Origin: Allobosea sp. WAO
GTDB lineage: Bacteria > Pseudomonadota > Alphaproteobacteria > Rhizobiales > Beijerinckiaceae
Direction: 5' to 3'
Length of the DNA: 64,000 bases
Assembly: GCF_001509835.1 (NCBI RefSeq)
Contig: NZ_JXTJ01000016.1
Location: 1 to 64,000, forward strand
Part shown: positions 1 to 9,423 of the stretch, in pieces
Layout: every line of letters begins with the position of its first letter
Numbering within the stretch: position 1 is the first letter of the stretch
Made by a program: the position numbers and the translations under genes
The notes under the pieces: generated by a model
The model's input: only the letters and a program-made list of their open reading frames with translations
What the model was told of the DNA's origin: nothing
Database searches by the model: none

Positions 1-3000
1 ATCGTGATCGTCAGCGTCGCGGTATCCGTCGCGCTGCCATCGCTCAGCGTATAGGTGAACACCTCCGTCAGGGTCTCGCCGTCGCGCAGCGCGTTGACCC
101 GGGGGTCATCGTTGTCGAGCGCGTAGCTGTAGCTGCCGTCGGCGTTCAGCGTCAGCGTCCCGTAGGCGCCGGCAAGCCCGCTGCCCACCGTTCCCGTCGT
201 CGCGCCGAAGGCGATGCCGCTGATCGCGAGATCGCCGACCAGCGTGTCCGGGTCGCGGTCGACCGCGCTGCCGGGCGACGGGTCGAGGATGACGTTGCCC
301 GAGACCGAGGCGGTGTCCTCGGCGATAGTTTTGACGTTGTCTTCGGCGACCGGCGGGTCGTTCGTCGCCGCGATCGTGATCGTGCCGGAGAGTGGCGCAG
401 AGGTCAGCGAGGCAGGCCCGCCGGCCGTGTCGTTCTGGCCATCGCGGTTGTTGCCGTCGCGCACGACCAGCGTGTAGCTGCGCGTGGTCTTCGTGCCGAA
501 ATCGGTCGGGTTGTCGCTGCTGCTGCTGTAGGTGACGTTCTCGATCAGGGCGATGACGTCGGCGACGCTCGTGCCCGGCGCGAGCTTGATCACGAGCCGC
601 CCGGCCGAACCGTCATGCACGGCGTCGATCGTCACGCCGGCCGGCAAGGTGTAGCCGGCCGCGATAGCGAGCCTGTCTCCGGAGAGATAGCTCGATCCCA
701 GCGACAATTCGATCTCGCCGGCGCCGAAGACACCTGCGCCAAGGCCAGGCGTGGTCGTCAGGTCGATATCGGAGAGCGTGATCGTGCCGGGGGTGAAAAG
801 CGAGGTCGGCGGCAGGCTGGTGCCGGTGCCGGTCTGGGCGTTTTCGGTCACGACCGGATTGGTCGCGGTCCCGCCAAGGAGCGGAGCGTCGTTGAGCGGG
901 TTGACGGTGGTGCCGAGCGCCACAGCGTTCGACCACGGCCCCGTCGTCCCCAGATCGCCGGAGAGATCGGCGCTCGCGGCGAAGCTCACCGGCGCGTCGG
1001 AGGCGCGCACGGATAGGCCGCCCGGCGTGCCGTTGAAGTCGGCAGCCGGCACAAAGCGCAGCTTGGCGGTAGGCGCCAGGAGCAACGCGTCGCCGTCGCT
1101 GAGGTCGGTGCGGACGGTGGTCCAGTCGGCGCCGTTCAGCGAATACTGCCACTCGCCCTGGGCCGAGCTTGCTGCATTTCCGGTGATGGCGATGCCGCCG
1201 AACGGGGTCGCGGCATTGCCGCCGCCCGCAATTGCGCTGCGGTTGTCGGTGGCGTCCGAGTAGAGCGAGCCGAACAGGTTCGCGACCGTCTCGCCCGGCG
1301 GAGAGACGGTGTCCTCGTTGACCGAGGCGAGGGTCGCGCCCGAGAGGGTCGGCGCGTCGTTGACGTTGGCGACCGACGTCGTCACGACGACCGAGCCGGC
1401 GCTGTAGCGCGTGGTGCCGCCGGTCGCGTTCGCCGCGGAGAGGTCGACGACGGTTCCGGTCGCCGGCGCCCCGGCCGGATGCTCGGCCAGGCGCACGGTC
1501 AGGTTCTCAGGCGTGCCATGGAAGTTCGCGGCCGGCGCGAAGCGGATCTGCGTATCCGCAGCGAGGTAGAGCCCGCTCGCGAGGGTGCGTGGGCCAATAT
1601 CGACCCAGCTCGTGCCGTTGAAATACTGCCAGCTGCCCTGGGCGGGGTTCGTCGTCAGGCCGCCGACGACGACGCCTGCGAAGCTGTCGGCGTTCGAGCC
1701 GCCGGTGATCGCATCGCGCGAATCGTCGAAATAGCCCTGGAACAGGCTCGAAACCGTATGCGTCGGAATGCCGGCGCCGGTGCTGTCCTCGGTCCCTGTC
1801 AGCGTGACCGTGGTGCCGCCGCCGACGGGCACGACGACGGGTGCGTCGTTGACCGGGGCGACTGTGATGCCGAAGCTGCGCGTCGTGACGAGATGGTTGT
1901 CGTTGTTCGGATTGCCGTCATTGCCGTCCGGATCGGCATAGGAGAAATCGCCTGGATTGGCATTGGGGTTGTCGGTGTCGCCCGGCAGCGTCGTCGGTCG
2001 GCCGCCATTATTGCCCAGGTCGTTGACGGTGATCGTGACGTTGAACGTGCCGTTCCAGTCTGCGCGGTCCGGCGTTCCAGCCTCGTCCGGCAACTGAATG
2101 CGAATGCTGTTCACGGCGCTGTTGATCTGGTCCAGCGTGCCCGAAATGGTGACGGTCGCGGTGCCGACGCCGCCCACCGTGCTGCCGCCGGCCGTGATCG
2201 AGGAGATGACGAAGCCGGGTGGCACCGTGACGGTCGTCGTCAGGATGTCGCCGGGCAGGGCATCAGGGTCGCTGATCGCGACGCCGCTCAGCTGTACCGT
2301 CGCCGAGCCTTCATTGGGCGTCGGCGGCGTCACGCGGATTTCGGCGGGGTCGTTGACCGAGCTGGGGAAGATCTCGCGGCTGGCCTGGTTGACGTTCGCA
2401 GTCAGCCCGCCGGGGACGGCGGCGTAGGGATCGACCGCCGCCGTCGGAACGGCGGAGACACCGCCGGCCGGATTGTTGTTGCCGCCGCCATTCGCTTCGG
2501 TGCCCGTCAGAGCACCTGTCTTCACGTCGCGGACGCGGTCGTCGACGACGACCTCGAGGCGCAGACTTCCGTCACGGTTGGCCAATGTGCCCTGGAGCGT
2601 GACCGTCAGCCCGGCGAGATAGGCGTTCACCTGCTCGCGCGTGCCGCGGATGACCAAGGCATGGCCGTTGCCGTTCTCGGTGTCGTCGATCTCGAAATTG
2701 ACGCCTTTGATTGGCGAGGCGGTCGAGGACAAGACTACATCGCCATGGGCCGCGAGCGACAGGGGCAGGCCGCTCGTATCGGTCAACCGGATCGTGACCT
2801 GAACGAAATCGGCCTCGCCCGCAGCCGTACCGGTGGCTCCGTCGCCACCAATGTCCTTGTCGGTGACCGAAACGCCGTCCACCGGCGTCGTCCCGGAGAC
2901 GACGAGCGCGCCCGAGCCGACCGCGACCGTCGGGCGGTCGTTCACCGGGACGATGGTCAGCGCGATCTCGAGCGGAGCGGGATTGGCGGCAGCGCCGCCG

Positions 3001-6000
3001 CTGCCGATGTTCGAGCCGGTGTCGTCGAAGGTGACGGTCAGGGTCACGTCACCGGCGGCGACCCCATTGCTGTCGTGGTTGTGGTCGGTGGCCGACTGGT
3101 AGCGCAATGCGGCATTCAGGTAAGCCTGGATATCGGCGGCCGTGCCGGTCAGCGTCATCGTGCTGCTGTTGGCGCCGCTTACGGTGACGTTCAGCCCCGG
3201 CGGCATCGTGCCGAGCGAGAGCGTGCCGGAGCCCACGCTGAGCGTCACCGTCACCGGCGTCCCGAACGCGGCGGACTCCGCATCGGTGATCACGAAGCCG
3301 ATCTGGCTGCCGATCGGCGTCGCCTGATCCTCATAGACCGTCGCCGCCCCTGTACCGGTCAGCACGGCGGGATCGTTCACCCGCGAGGCGCGGATCGTGA
3401 CTTCGGCCGCGGCGATGTTGCCGACCAGCGCCGCGATCGCCGGGTTGCCGTTCGAGGCGGTGGGAACGGCATCCTGATACCAGTTGAAGCCGTCATAGCC
3501 CGAGACCGGTTGCGGCGAGCCGGTGTAGGGCTGGCTCGGCTCATTGTGGGTGCCGCCGCCATTGCCACCGGGATTGGTGCCCGCAGCCGCCGGGTCGCGG
3601 TCGAGCAGCGCGCCGCTTGTCAGGTCGCGCACGCGATCGTCGGCGATCACCTGGACGCGGTAGACGGCGTCGCGGTCGTCGCCGAAACTGACGGCGAGCG
3701 TGGCCAGTGCGGCGTTGATCTGCGCCTGCGTGCCGCGGAGGACCAGAATGCCGCCGACCCCATTATGCGTCGCATCGACCGTCGCGCCACCCACGGTCAC
3801 GCCGAGCGTGGCTCCGGCATAGCCCGCCTGTGTCAGTGCCTGACCGTCCTTGTCGAGTAGCCGGACGGTGACCTGAAGGAAATCCGCCTCGATCGCGAGC
3901 GTGCCGTCCGCGAGATCGGGATCGCTGACGCTGAAGCCGGGAATCGTGGTGACGGTATCGGTCGAATTGATCGGCCCGGAGGGGGCTTTGACGACGGGGG
4001 CGTCGTTCGTCGGCTGGACGTAGATCCAGAATTCGCGGCCCGTCACCTCGGCGGCGCCGTCGGAGAGGGTGAAGACGAACTTGTCGTCCGGCGTGCCGGG
4101 ATAGGTCGTGCCGCTCGGCTCGTTGCCGCCGTGCTGGTAGTAGATATAGCCCTTGGCGATATCGTCCTGGGTGAAGGAGGAGCCCTTCCCCAAGGTGGTG
4201 AAGTTGATGCCGTCTCTCGAATAGGCGAGGCGCCCATGCGCCGGCGCCTGCGTGATCGAGTACTGGACCTGCGTCACCGAGGAGTCGGGATCGACCGCCT
4301 GCAGCAGATCGGGCGTGATCTTCTGCCAGGAGCCCTCGTAGATCACCGTCATGGGCTCGTTGACCGCGCCGCTGCCGCTGGCGCCGCCGCCCGGCCACGG
4401 GCCGGTCGGGTCGGGCAAGGTCGGATTGGCCGCGATGTTCGGCGCGTCGTTGACCGGCGTGATGACGAAACCGACGCTGGCGCTGCCGGAAACGGCGCCC
4501 CAGCGATCGCGCGCGTGAACCGTGAAGCCGTCCGATAGATCCTCGCCGCCGGCATGGACATAGCGCAGCCGCGTGGTCGCCGGATCGGAGGTCAGCCAGC
4601 TCGCCTGGAGTTCCGTTGCGGGCGTGACAACCTGCCAGCTCGCGCCGTCGAACCATTCGAGGTGCCCCTTGGCCGGCAGGGCATCGACGAAGAACGCCAG
4701 CGGGTTGGCGGCATCATGGTTCGCAGCGTGGTTGTCCTGCCCGTTCAGCGTCGAGCCGGCTTCGTAGCGCGCTTCGCTCGTCGCGTCGTCGGGATCGGAG
4801 AAGCCCAGCATGTCGCTGGTGATGGCGACCGTCTGGCCTTCCTTGATGATGTTCTCGCTGGAGCCCGTCGCCACGGGCGCGTCGTTCACCGGGGTGGCGT
4901 AGAAGTGGAAATCGGTGATCCACTTGTCCATCGCCAGCCCGCCGGCACCGTCGTCGATCAGGACGCCGGCGGAGGCGCGCAGCTTCACGCTGGACTCGAA
5001 ATCCTCGCCGCCGTCATGAACGAAACGAACCCGGCCGGCATCGAGATCGGCCTGGGTGAAATTGTCATATTGCGACAGCGAGACCCAGTCGCTCCCGACC
5101 TGCTTCTGCAGCACGCCGTTCCAGCCTGAGGCGGCGCCGTCGAAGGACATCACCGTATAGACGATCTGCTCGGGCGCGACGCCGGGTACCGAATAGTGCA
5201 GGCCGGGGCGCTCTTCGCCGCCTGAAGGCTTGCCGTCGTAGAGGACGATGGTGCCGCCCTCGGTCAGGCTGCCTACGGCATGGCCGCTCGCGTCCGTGCC
5301 GGCGTGCTCACTGGACTGATGCGAGGGGGTGCGATCGGGGTCGGCCGGCAGGGCGCCACCCTCCCCGTCCTGCGTCTCATGCAGGCGGATCGTGAAGGTG
5401 AAGTCCTTCAGCCTGCTCGTCTCGCTGGCTGGATCGTCATAGATGCCGCTCGGGCGCTCGTAGAGCGTGCCGTCGGCGCGCCAGTGCAGCGAGACGCCGT
5501 TGTCGACGACCTGGAACTGGAAGCTGTCGGTCTCGTTCGGGCCGGCTCCGAGATGCTGGACGTATTGGACACGGCCGGCCTTGACGTCGGCCAGCGTAAA
5601 GGTGCCGCCGACCGGAAGCGGGACGGCGGCGCCGCCGCCCACCGGCGTCAGATAGAGCCGTCCCTTGTCCATCTCGCGCCCGGTAACGACGAAAGAGAGG
5701 CTGTCGTCCAGCGAATCCGGATCGCTGACATTGAGCATGCCGGTGTCGAGCGTGATCCGGTGCGAAGCGTCGACCGTCGCCTCGAGCGAACCGCCTGCCC
5801 AGACGGGCTCGTCATTGACGGGCAGGACGTCGAGTGTGATCCGCGAGGAAGCGGAGAGCGCTGCAGCGGCGCCGGCCCCGCCGCCACCGTCGATCACGGT
5901 GACGTCGAAGCCGTCCTGTGGTTTCGGCCGGCCATTCGCCTGGTCGACGCCGTTATGGGCATAGGTCAGTTGGCTGCGATCGGCGTAGGCGAAACTAATC

Positions 6001-7832
6001 CCGGCTGCGATGTCCGCCGCCGTGATGGCGCGGTTGATCGCCTGCACGACGCCGCCGATCGTGACCGTGCCATTGAAGTGGAGCGTGCCATCCGTGGGCA
6101 GTGTGTCCAGCCGGACGATCAGTAGGGGATCGTTCGGATCCCCGCCTCCGTCGGCGACGATGTAATCGCCGACCTTGGAGGGGGCCGAACCGGGCCCCTG
6201 GGCATTGCTCGGCTGCCCTTCATAGACACGCCCGTCACCCGAGACGGTCGGCGCCTGGTTGACCGGTGTGATGTCGAGCCGAATGGTCGCGAGCTCGGAA
6301 TGGGCAAGCGGCGTCGCGCCGTCGTTGACGCGCACGACGAAGGCGTCCTGCGTATTCTGGTGCGCCCCGGTCGCCGTGTGGACATAGGCGAGCCGGCCGG
6401 CCTCGATATCGGCCTGGGTGAAGACCGAGCCCTGCCCGATACGGACCCCGCCAAGGGTAAGGTAGCCGTACTGGGTATCGGTATCGAGCGTATAGACGAT
6501 CTGGCTCTTGTCCTGCGTCCCGAACGCCACCTCGGCGTCCGTCGGCGCGATCATGGCGCCGTCGAGGATGGTCACGCTCGGCGCGCCGCCCGGACCGACT
6601 TCGGCGACGTTCACCGTAACGTCGTCGAGCACGGTCGGATCGTTGGAGGCGGTGACACGGATCGCCGCGGTCCTGTCGGCCGTGCCACCATCGGTCTGGT
6701 TGGTGACCGAGACCGCGATATTGGTCGAGGCAATGGCGTTGCCGCGCTCGACATCGGCCGCGGTAAAGGTCAACCCCTTCAGCCAGGCGTCCGCCTGCTG
6801 CATCGTCCCGTTGAAGGTCCAGACGTTGCCGAGCTGGACGCCGCCACCGACCGTATCGGCGAACGCGCCGATGCTGGCATCCGAGACGGTGACGGAGACG
6901 GTCACGGCATCGCTGGCGTCGGCCGGATCATAGCCAAGGCCCCAGCCGGCATCGCCGAGATTGACGCTCGCGCTCGTGCCGAAGGCCGGGTTGAGCGTGC
7001 TCGGCTCGGCCACCTGCAGGTTCTCGGAGCCGGAGATGGTCGGAGGGGCGAGCTCATGGTTCCAGGCCGCCACGGCCTCAGCCGCGAAGGGGAGAGCCGC
7101 CTCGATCGCGCCGGTGCGCGCTTCCAGAACCCAGTCGCCACCGCGCTGCTGCGCACCGGTGCTGTCCTCGGAGGCGGCGACATCGCCGCCTGTCAGCATG
7201 GCGAGGCTGCCGAGCAGAGCCTCGCCCGCCGGCGTGCCTGCGACGTCGCAGCCCCAGATCATGAGGTCGGCATCGGCGTTCAGCGCCGCGCTCCAGGAGG
7301 CGATTTCGGCGCCACGGGCTTCGACCAGCGCGCCATCCACCACCGTTCGGCCGAGGGTGAAGGCACCGCCCTCGCCATGGCCGACGAAATGCACGGCGTC
7401 GACGCCGCTGCGAGCGGCCAGCGCCGCGCTCACCTGTGCAAGGCCGTCGCGCTCGGGATCGAGGACGATGAGCTCGACGCCGGGAGCCGGCGTCAGGCTG
7501 CCGAGTTCCGGCAGGCGGGCATCGACGAAGACGATCTCGTGCCGCGACGCCTGCGAGCGGCCTTCCGCCTCGATCAGCTGCGCCTCGGCTTTGCCGCCGA
7601 ACGGCCCGACATCGGCGACCGTGCCGGCTGCGCCATTGCCAGCCGGGAGGCTGTGATCCTGCTCGTTCGCCGGCTTGGTGACGGCTTCCGCGGGCGTGTG
7701 CATGTCGGCGGCGACCGCGGCAGCCGTCGTGGCGCCAGCGGCGTCGAACATGAAGCGAGGTTCGAGAGAAAGGGTCAGGCTGGGGAGCGAGAAAGGCCGG
7801 CGGGGCCGCCGCAGAATATCAGTTTTAGACAA
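1..7832 (-). CDS. Giant DUF4347 / cadherin-like / VCBS repeat surface protein (C-terminus off left edge)
   Basis: One stop-free minus-strand frame of about 2,610 codons is open at the left edge. The start is probably a TTG at 7832, directly after an in-frame stop; the first ATG (7751) would remove the conserved LEPRFMFDAA segment (residues 23-32) usual at the head of DUF4347 proteins. Residues about 98-245 form a DUF4347 domain with a His-Gly (VGHGEGG, His152) and a Gly-Cys (IWGCDVA, Cys195). The rest is Ca-binding-type beta-sandwich repeats, each ending near VNDAP-like motifs (VNQAP, VNDEP, VNDAP, TNDAP, LNDAP), plus a VCBS repeat (FTYTLSDGSATDTATLTIT) at the left edge. Such proteins are usually secreted adhesins or matrix proteins exported by type I systems; the export signal would lie beyond the window. 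The role is inferred from the family. Confidence 0.88.
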   Translation of the reverse strand, partial: MSKTDILRRPRRPFSLPSLTLSLEPRFMFDAAGATTAAAVAADMHTPAEAVTKPANEQDHSLPAGNGAAGTVADVGPFGGKAEAQLIEAEGRSQASRHEIVFVDARLPELGSLTPAPGVELIVLDPERDGLAQVSAALAARSGVDAVHFVGHGEGGAFTLGRTVVDGALVEARGAEIASWSAALNADADLMIWGCDVAGTPAGEALLGSLAMLTGGDVAASEDSTGAQQRGGDWVLEARTGAIEAALPFAAEAVAAWNHELAPPTISGSENLQVAEPSTLNPAFGTSASVNLGDAGWGLGYDPADASDAVTVSVTVSDASIGAFADTVGGGVQLGNVWTFNGTMQQADAWLKGLTFTAADVERGNAIASTNIAVSVTNQTDGGTADRTAAIRVTASNDPTVLDDVTVNVAEVGPGGAPSVTILDGAMIAPTDAEVAFGTQDKSQIVYTLDTDTQYGYLTLGGVRIGQGSVFTQADIEAGRLAYVHTATGAHQNTQDAFVVRVNDGATPLAHSELATIRLDITPVNQAPTVSGDGRVYEGQPSNAQGPGSAPSKVGDYIVADGGGDPNDPLLIVRLDTLPTDGTLHFNGTVTIGGVVQAINRAITAADIAAGISFAYADRSQLTYAHNGVDQANGRPKPQDGFDVTVIDGGGGAGAAAALSASSRITLDVLPVNDEPVWAGGSLEATVDASHRITLDTGMLNVSDPDSLDDSLSFVVTGREMDKGRLYLTPVGGGAAVPLPVGGTFTLADVKAGRVQYVQHLGAGPNETDSFQFQVVDNGVSLHWRADGTLYERPSGIYDDPASETSRLKDFTFTIRLHETQDGEGGALPADPDRTPSHQSSEHAGTDASGHAVGSLTEGGTIVLYDGKPSGGEERPGLHYSVPGVAPEQIVYTVMSFDGAASGWNGVLQKQVGSDWVSLSQYDNFTQADLDAGRVRFVHDGGEDFESSVKLRASAGVLIDDGAGGLAMDKWITDFHFYATPVNDAPVATGSSENIIKEGQTVAITSDMLGFSDPDDATSEARYEAGSTLNGQDNHAANHDAANPLAFFVDALPAKGHLEWFDGASWQVVTPATELQASWLTSDPATTRLRYVHAGGEDLSDGFTVHARDRWGAVSGSASVGFVITPVNDAPNIAANPTLPDPTGPWPGGGASGSGAVNEPMTVIYEGSWQKITPDLLQAVDPDSSVTQVQYSITQAPAHGRLAYSRDGINFTTLGKGSSFTQDDIAKGYIYYQHGGNEPSGTTYPGTPDDKFVFTLSDGAAEVTGREFWIYVQPTNDAPVVKAPSGPINSTDTVTTIPGFSVSDPDLADGTLAIEADFLQVTVRLLDKDGQALTQAGYAGATLGVTVGGATVDATHNGVGGILVLRGTQAQINAALATLAVSFGDDRDAVYRVQVIADDRVRDLTSGALLDRDPAAAGTNPGGNGGGTHNEPSQPYTGSPQPVSGYDGFNWYQDAVPTASNGNPAIAALVGNIAAAEVTIRASRVNDPAVLTGTGAATVYEDQATPIGSQIGFVITDAESAAFGTPVTVTLSVGSGTLSLGTMPPGLNVTVSGANSSTMTLTGTAADIQAYLNAALRYQSATDHNHDSNGVAAGDVTLTVTFDDTGSNIGSGGAAANPAPLEIALTIVPVNDRPTVAVGSGALVVSGTTPVDGVSVTDKDIGGDGATGTAAGEADFVQVTIRLTDTSGLPLSLAAHGDVVLSSTASPIKGVNFEIDDTENGNGHALVIRGTREQVNAYLAGLTVTLQGTLANRDGSLRLEVVVDDRVRDVKTGALTGTEANGGGNNNPAGGVSAVPTAAVDPYAAVPGGLTANVNQASREIFPSSVNDPAEIRVTPPTPNEGSATVQLSGVAISDPDALPGDILTTTVTVPPGFVISSITAGGSTVGGVGTATVTISGTLDQINSAVNSIRIQLPDEAGTPDRADWNGTFNVTITVNDLGNNGGRPTTLPGDTDNPNANPGDFSYADPDGNDGNPNNDNHLVTTRSFGITVAPVNDAPVVVPVGGGTTVTLTGTEDSTGAGIPTHTVSSLFQGYFDDSRDAITGGSNADSFAGVVVGGLTTNPAQGSWQYFNGTSWVDIGPRTLASGLYLAADTQIRFAPAANFHGTPENLTVRLAEHPAGAPATGTVVDLSAANATGGTTRYSAGSVVVTTSVANVNDAPTLSGATLASVNEDTVSPPGETVANLFGSLYSDATDNRSAIAGGGNAATPFGGIAITGNAASSAQGEWQYSLNGADWTTVRTDLSDGDALLLAPTAKLRFVPAADFNGTPGGLSVRASDAPVSFAASADLSGDLGTTGPWSNAVALGTTVNPLNDAPLLGGTATNPVVTENAQTGTGTSLPPTSLFTPGTITLSDIDLTTTPGLGAGVFGAGEIELSLGSSYLSGDRLAIAAGYTLPAGVTIDAVHDGSAGRLVIKLAPGTSVADVIALIENVTYSSSSDNPTDFGTKTTRSYTLVVRDGNNRDGQNDTAGGPASLTSAPLSGTITIAATNDPPVAEDNVKTIAEDTASVSGNVILDPSPGSAVDRDPDTLVGDLAISGIAFGATTGTVGSGLAGAYGTLTLNADGSYSYALDNDDPRVNALRDGETLTEVFTYTLSDGSATDTATLTIT

Positions 7833-8596
7833 TTAGGCGTATCCGAATCGCTTGCGCAACAAGCGCATATCAGAACCATCTCAAATTGGAAAAATGTAAT
7901 GTTCGATTTGCCCGTCGGAGGGATATTTATCTTTTAGGCTCGCCGCAGAGACCTCGCTGGGTCAGGTGTAGACTTGGACATCAGGTTTTTTATCGTTCTC
8001 GACGGACTTTCTTCGTGAGAATCAGCATTCTGCAGCGCAGCGAGCCTCCTCGGACGTCAGCTCTGGCCGCCCAAACAGGCATGGACAAGACCCTCGCAGC
8101 GTTCGAACCGGGAGCGGCAGGCCGTGAGCGCTCCAATCTTTCAAAGCGCTAGATCAGCCAGCGATACCAGCCCCATTGCAGTAGGTCGCGGCAAGGGACG
8201 GCGAACACAACAGTTGTGATACCCGGTCGAATACCGTGATCAGCAACTGCGTTTCGCTACGGTGACGCGTGTCACGTGGGCCAAGGAAGACAGGCGACAC
8301 CAGAGGCAGCTGCTTATCGGCATTTGCGAAGATCGCGCGTCAATCTCGTGGTCGGCTCAGTTGCCGAAGCGCCGCCGCCGGCTCCCGGCGGTGGCGAGTT
8401 GCAGGAGGGCTGGCAGCTCCCGGTCGAAGCACGGCAGCCGATCGGCCGATCCGCGTCCCGAGCGCCGCCCCCGGGTCAGTTCATGGAAAGCTTTGGCCCA
8501 TCGTGGATAAAGCCCCCCCTGCCCCCTGCCCGCCGCCAAATCTTCAATTTGTGCCGTTCAGTGAGTCTCTGAGCGCATAAAATCCAGTCGCTTTCT
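7833..8596. other. Intergenic region upstream of the giant protein and downstream of the GntR gene
   Basis: These 764 bases hold no convincing gene. Several short overlapping frames at 8262-8580 lack a common ribosome binding site or recognisable domain. The part nearest 7833 is AT-richer than the surroundings and contains the palindrome TTGCGCAA (7852-7859), so it probably carries the promoter region of the giant minus-strand gene. No confident -35/-10 pair was found. Confidence 0.5.
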
Positions 8597-9259
8597 CTAG
8601 ATCACGTAGTCCTTGTAGCGCTCAATGTAAGCACGCGCATCCCGGTTGAGCTCCCTGATGCGCAACTCGGCTTCGTCGGCATCGCCGCGCATGATCGCCG
8701 CCAGCACCGCGCGATACTGCAGGATGCCCGCCGCGGCGCGGCCGGGCAGCAAGGCGACGCGGCGGATCGTGATCCGCGTACGGTCGTAGATCCGCTCGAT
8801 CATGTCGCTGAGCACGGGGTTGCGGGCAGCTTGGGTGACCCGGCTGCGGAAGGTCTCGATCGCCGCGACATGCCGGTCGATGTCGCCGGCTTTCAAGCTC
8901 TCCTCGAAAGAGGGGCCGAACAATTCGCGGATGTCGTCCCAGTCGCTCGGCTTCGAGTTCAGCGTCGCCAGCCTGACGGCCAGCCCGTCCAATGCCTCGC
9001 GGACCTCGTAGAGGCGGTATGTGGTGTCCATGTCGACCGCCGCCACGACGGCCCCCTTGTTGGGCTCACGGGTGATGAGGCTGCGATCCTCCAGGGTCGC
9101 GAGCACCTCGCGCGCCTTCGCTCGCGGCAGGTCGTAGGCCAGCGCCAGGTCTTCCTCTGGAATTCGCGTGCCCGGACTGAGAGCCCGCGAGGAGATCCGC
9201 TTGCGCATGTCGGCGATGGCACCCTCGACAGTCGCCGCCTTTCGCTTCGGCCTGGGCAT
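8597..9259 (-). CDS. GntR-family (FCD-type) transcriptional regulator
   Basis: A 220-residue protein with an N-terminal winged helix (residues about 10-75, including a PGTRIPEEDLA segment and the recognition-helix region RAKAREVLATLEDRSL), then an all-helical C-terminal domain typical of the FCD ligand-binding subclass, with R87, E88 and D90 in YEVREALDG. It is transcribed divergently from the aminotransferase operon. The shared intergenic region holds a perfect 14-bp palindrome next to a sigma-70-like promoter, so it is probably the ligand-responsive repressor of that operon and of itself. FCD regulators often sense carboxylates or amino-acid derivatives; the ligand here is unknown. Confidence 0.88.
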   Translation of the reverse strand: MPRPKRKAATVEGAIADMRKRISSRALSPGTRIPEEDLALAYDLPRAKAREVLATLEDRSLITREPNKGAVVAAVDMDTTYRLYEVREALDGLAVRLATLNSKPSDWDDIRELFGPSFEESLKAGDIDRHVAAIETFRSRVTQAARNPVLSDMIERIYDRTRITIRRVALLPGRAAAGILQYRAVLAAIMRGDADEAELRIRELNRDARAYIERYKDYVI

Positions 9260-9331
9260 TCTTGCAACCTCATGGTGTCCGTTCGCTTCCGAATAATGCG
9301 GTTGAGCCCCCAGATCAATCGTTCAGACAAA

Positions 9332-9354
9332 AGATTGTACAATCTATTGCAATA
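9332..9354. promoter_or_regulatory. Candidate GntR operator (two adjoining palindromes)
   Basis: AGATTGTACAATCT at 9332-9345 is a perfect 14-bp palindrome. It is followed directly by a second palindrome, TATTGCAATA, at 9345-9354. The pair lies between the divergent GntR and aminotransferase genes and just upstream of the -35 of the candidate promoter at 9358. The TTGTACAA core resembles operators reported for FCD-type GntR proteins. Binding is inferred. Confidence 0.6.
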
Positions 9355-9357
9355 TCA

Positions 9358-9386
9358 TTGACACAAAATCAGGTGCAGGCTTATCT
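9358..9386 (+). promoter_or_regulatory. Sigma-70-like promoter of the aminotransferase operon
   Basis: TTGACA (9358-9363) is separated by 17 bases from TTATCT (9381-9386), a near-consensus sigma-70 promoter. Transcription would start near 9393, about 30 bases before the ATG at 9424. This argues against any translation start for the aminotransferase upstream of the promoter. Confidence 0.65.
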
Positions 9387-9423
9387 CCAGCCAAGGCGAT
9401 TGGCTGTCGGGGAGGGACGTCGC

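Noticed and set aside
1479..3860. 793-codon open frame on the plus strand
   Set aside because: It is antisense to the giant DUF4347/VCBS protein; Arg/Ala/Gly/Asp-rich and without domains, an effect of high GC and repeat codon use.
6300..7937. 545-codon open frame on the plus strand
   Set aside because: Antisense to the N-terminal DUF4347 region; no ribosome site or family features.
8262..8580. Several overlapping short frames on both strands
   Set aside because: Mutually overlapping, Arg/Pro-rich, without ribosome sites or domains.
9262..9423. Earlier start of the aminotransferase
   Set aside because: It would begin upstream of the promoter and operator; the ATG at 9424 has a strong GGAGGG and the family N-terminus.
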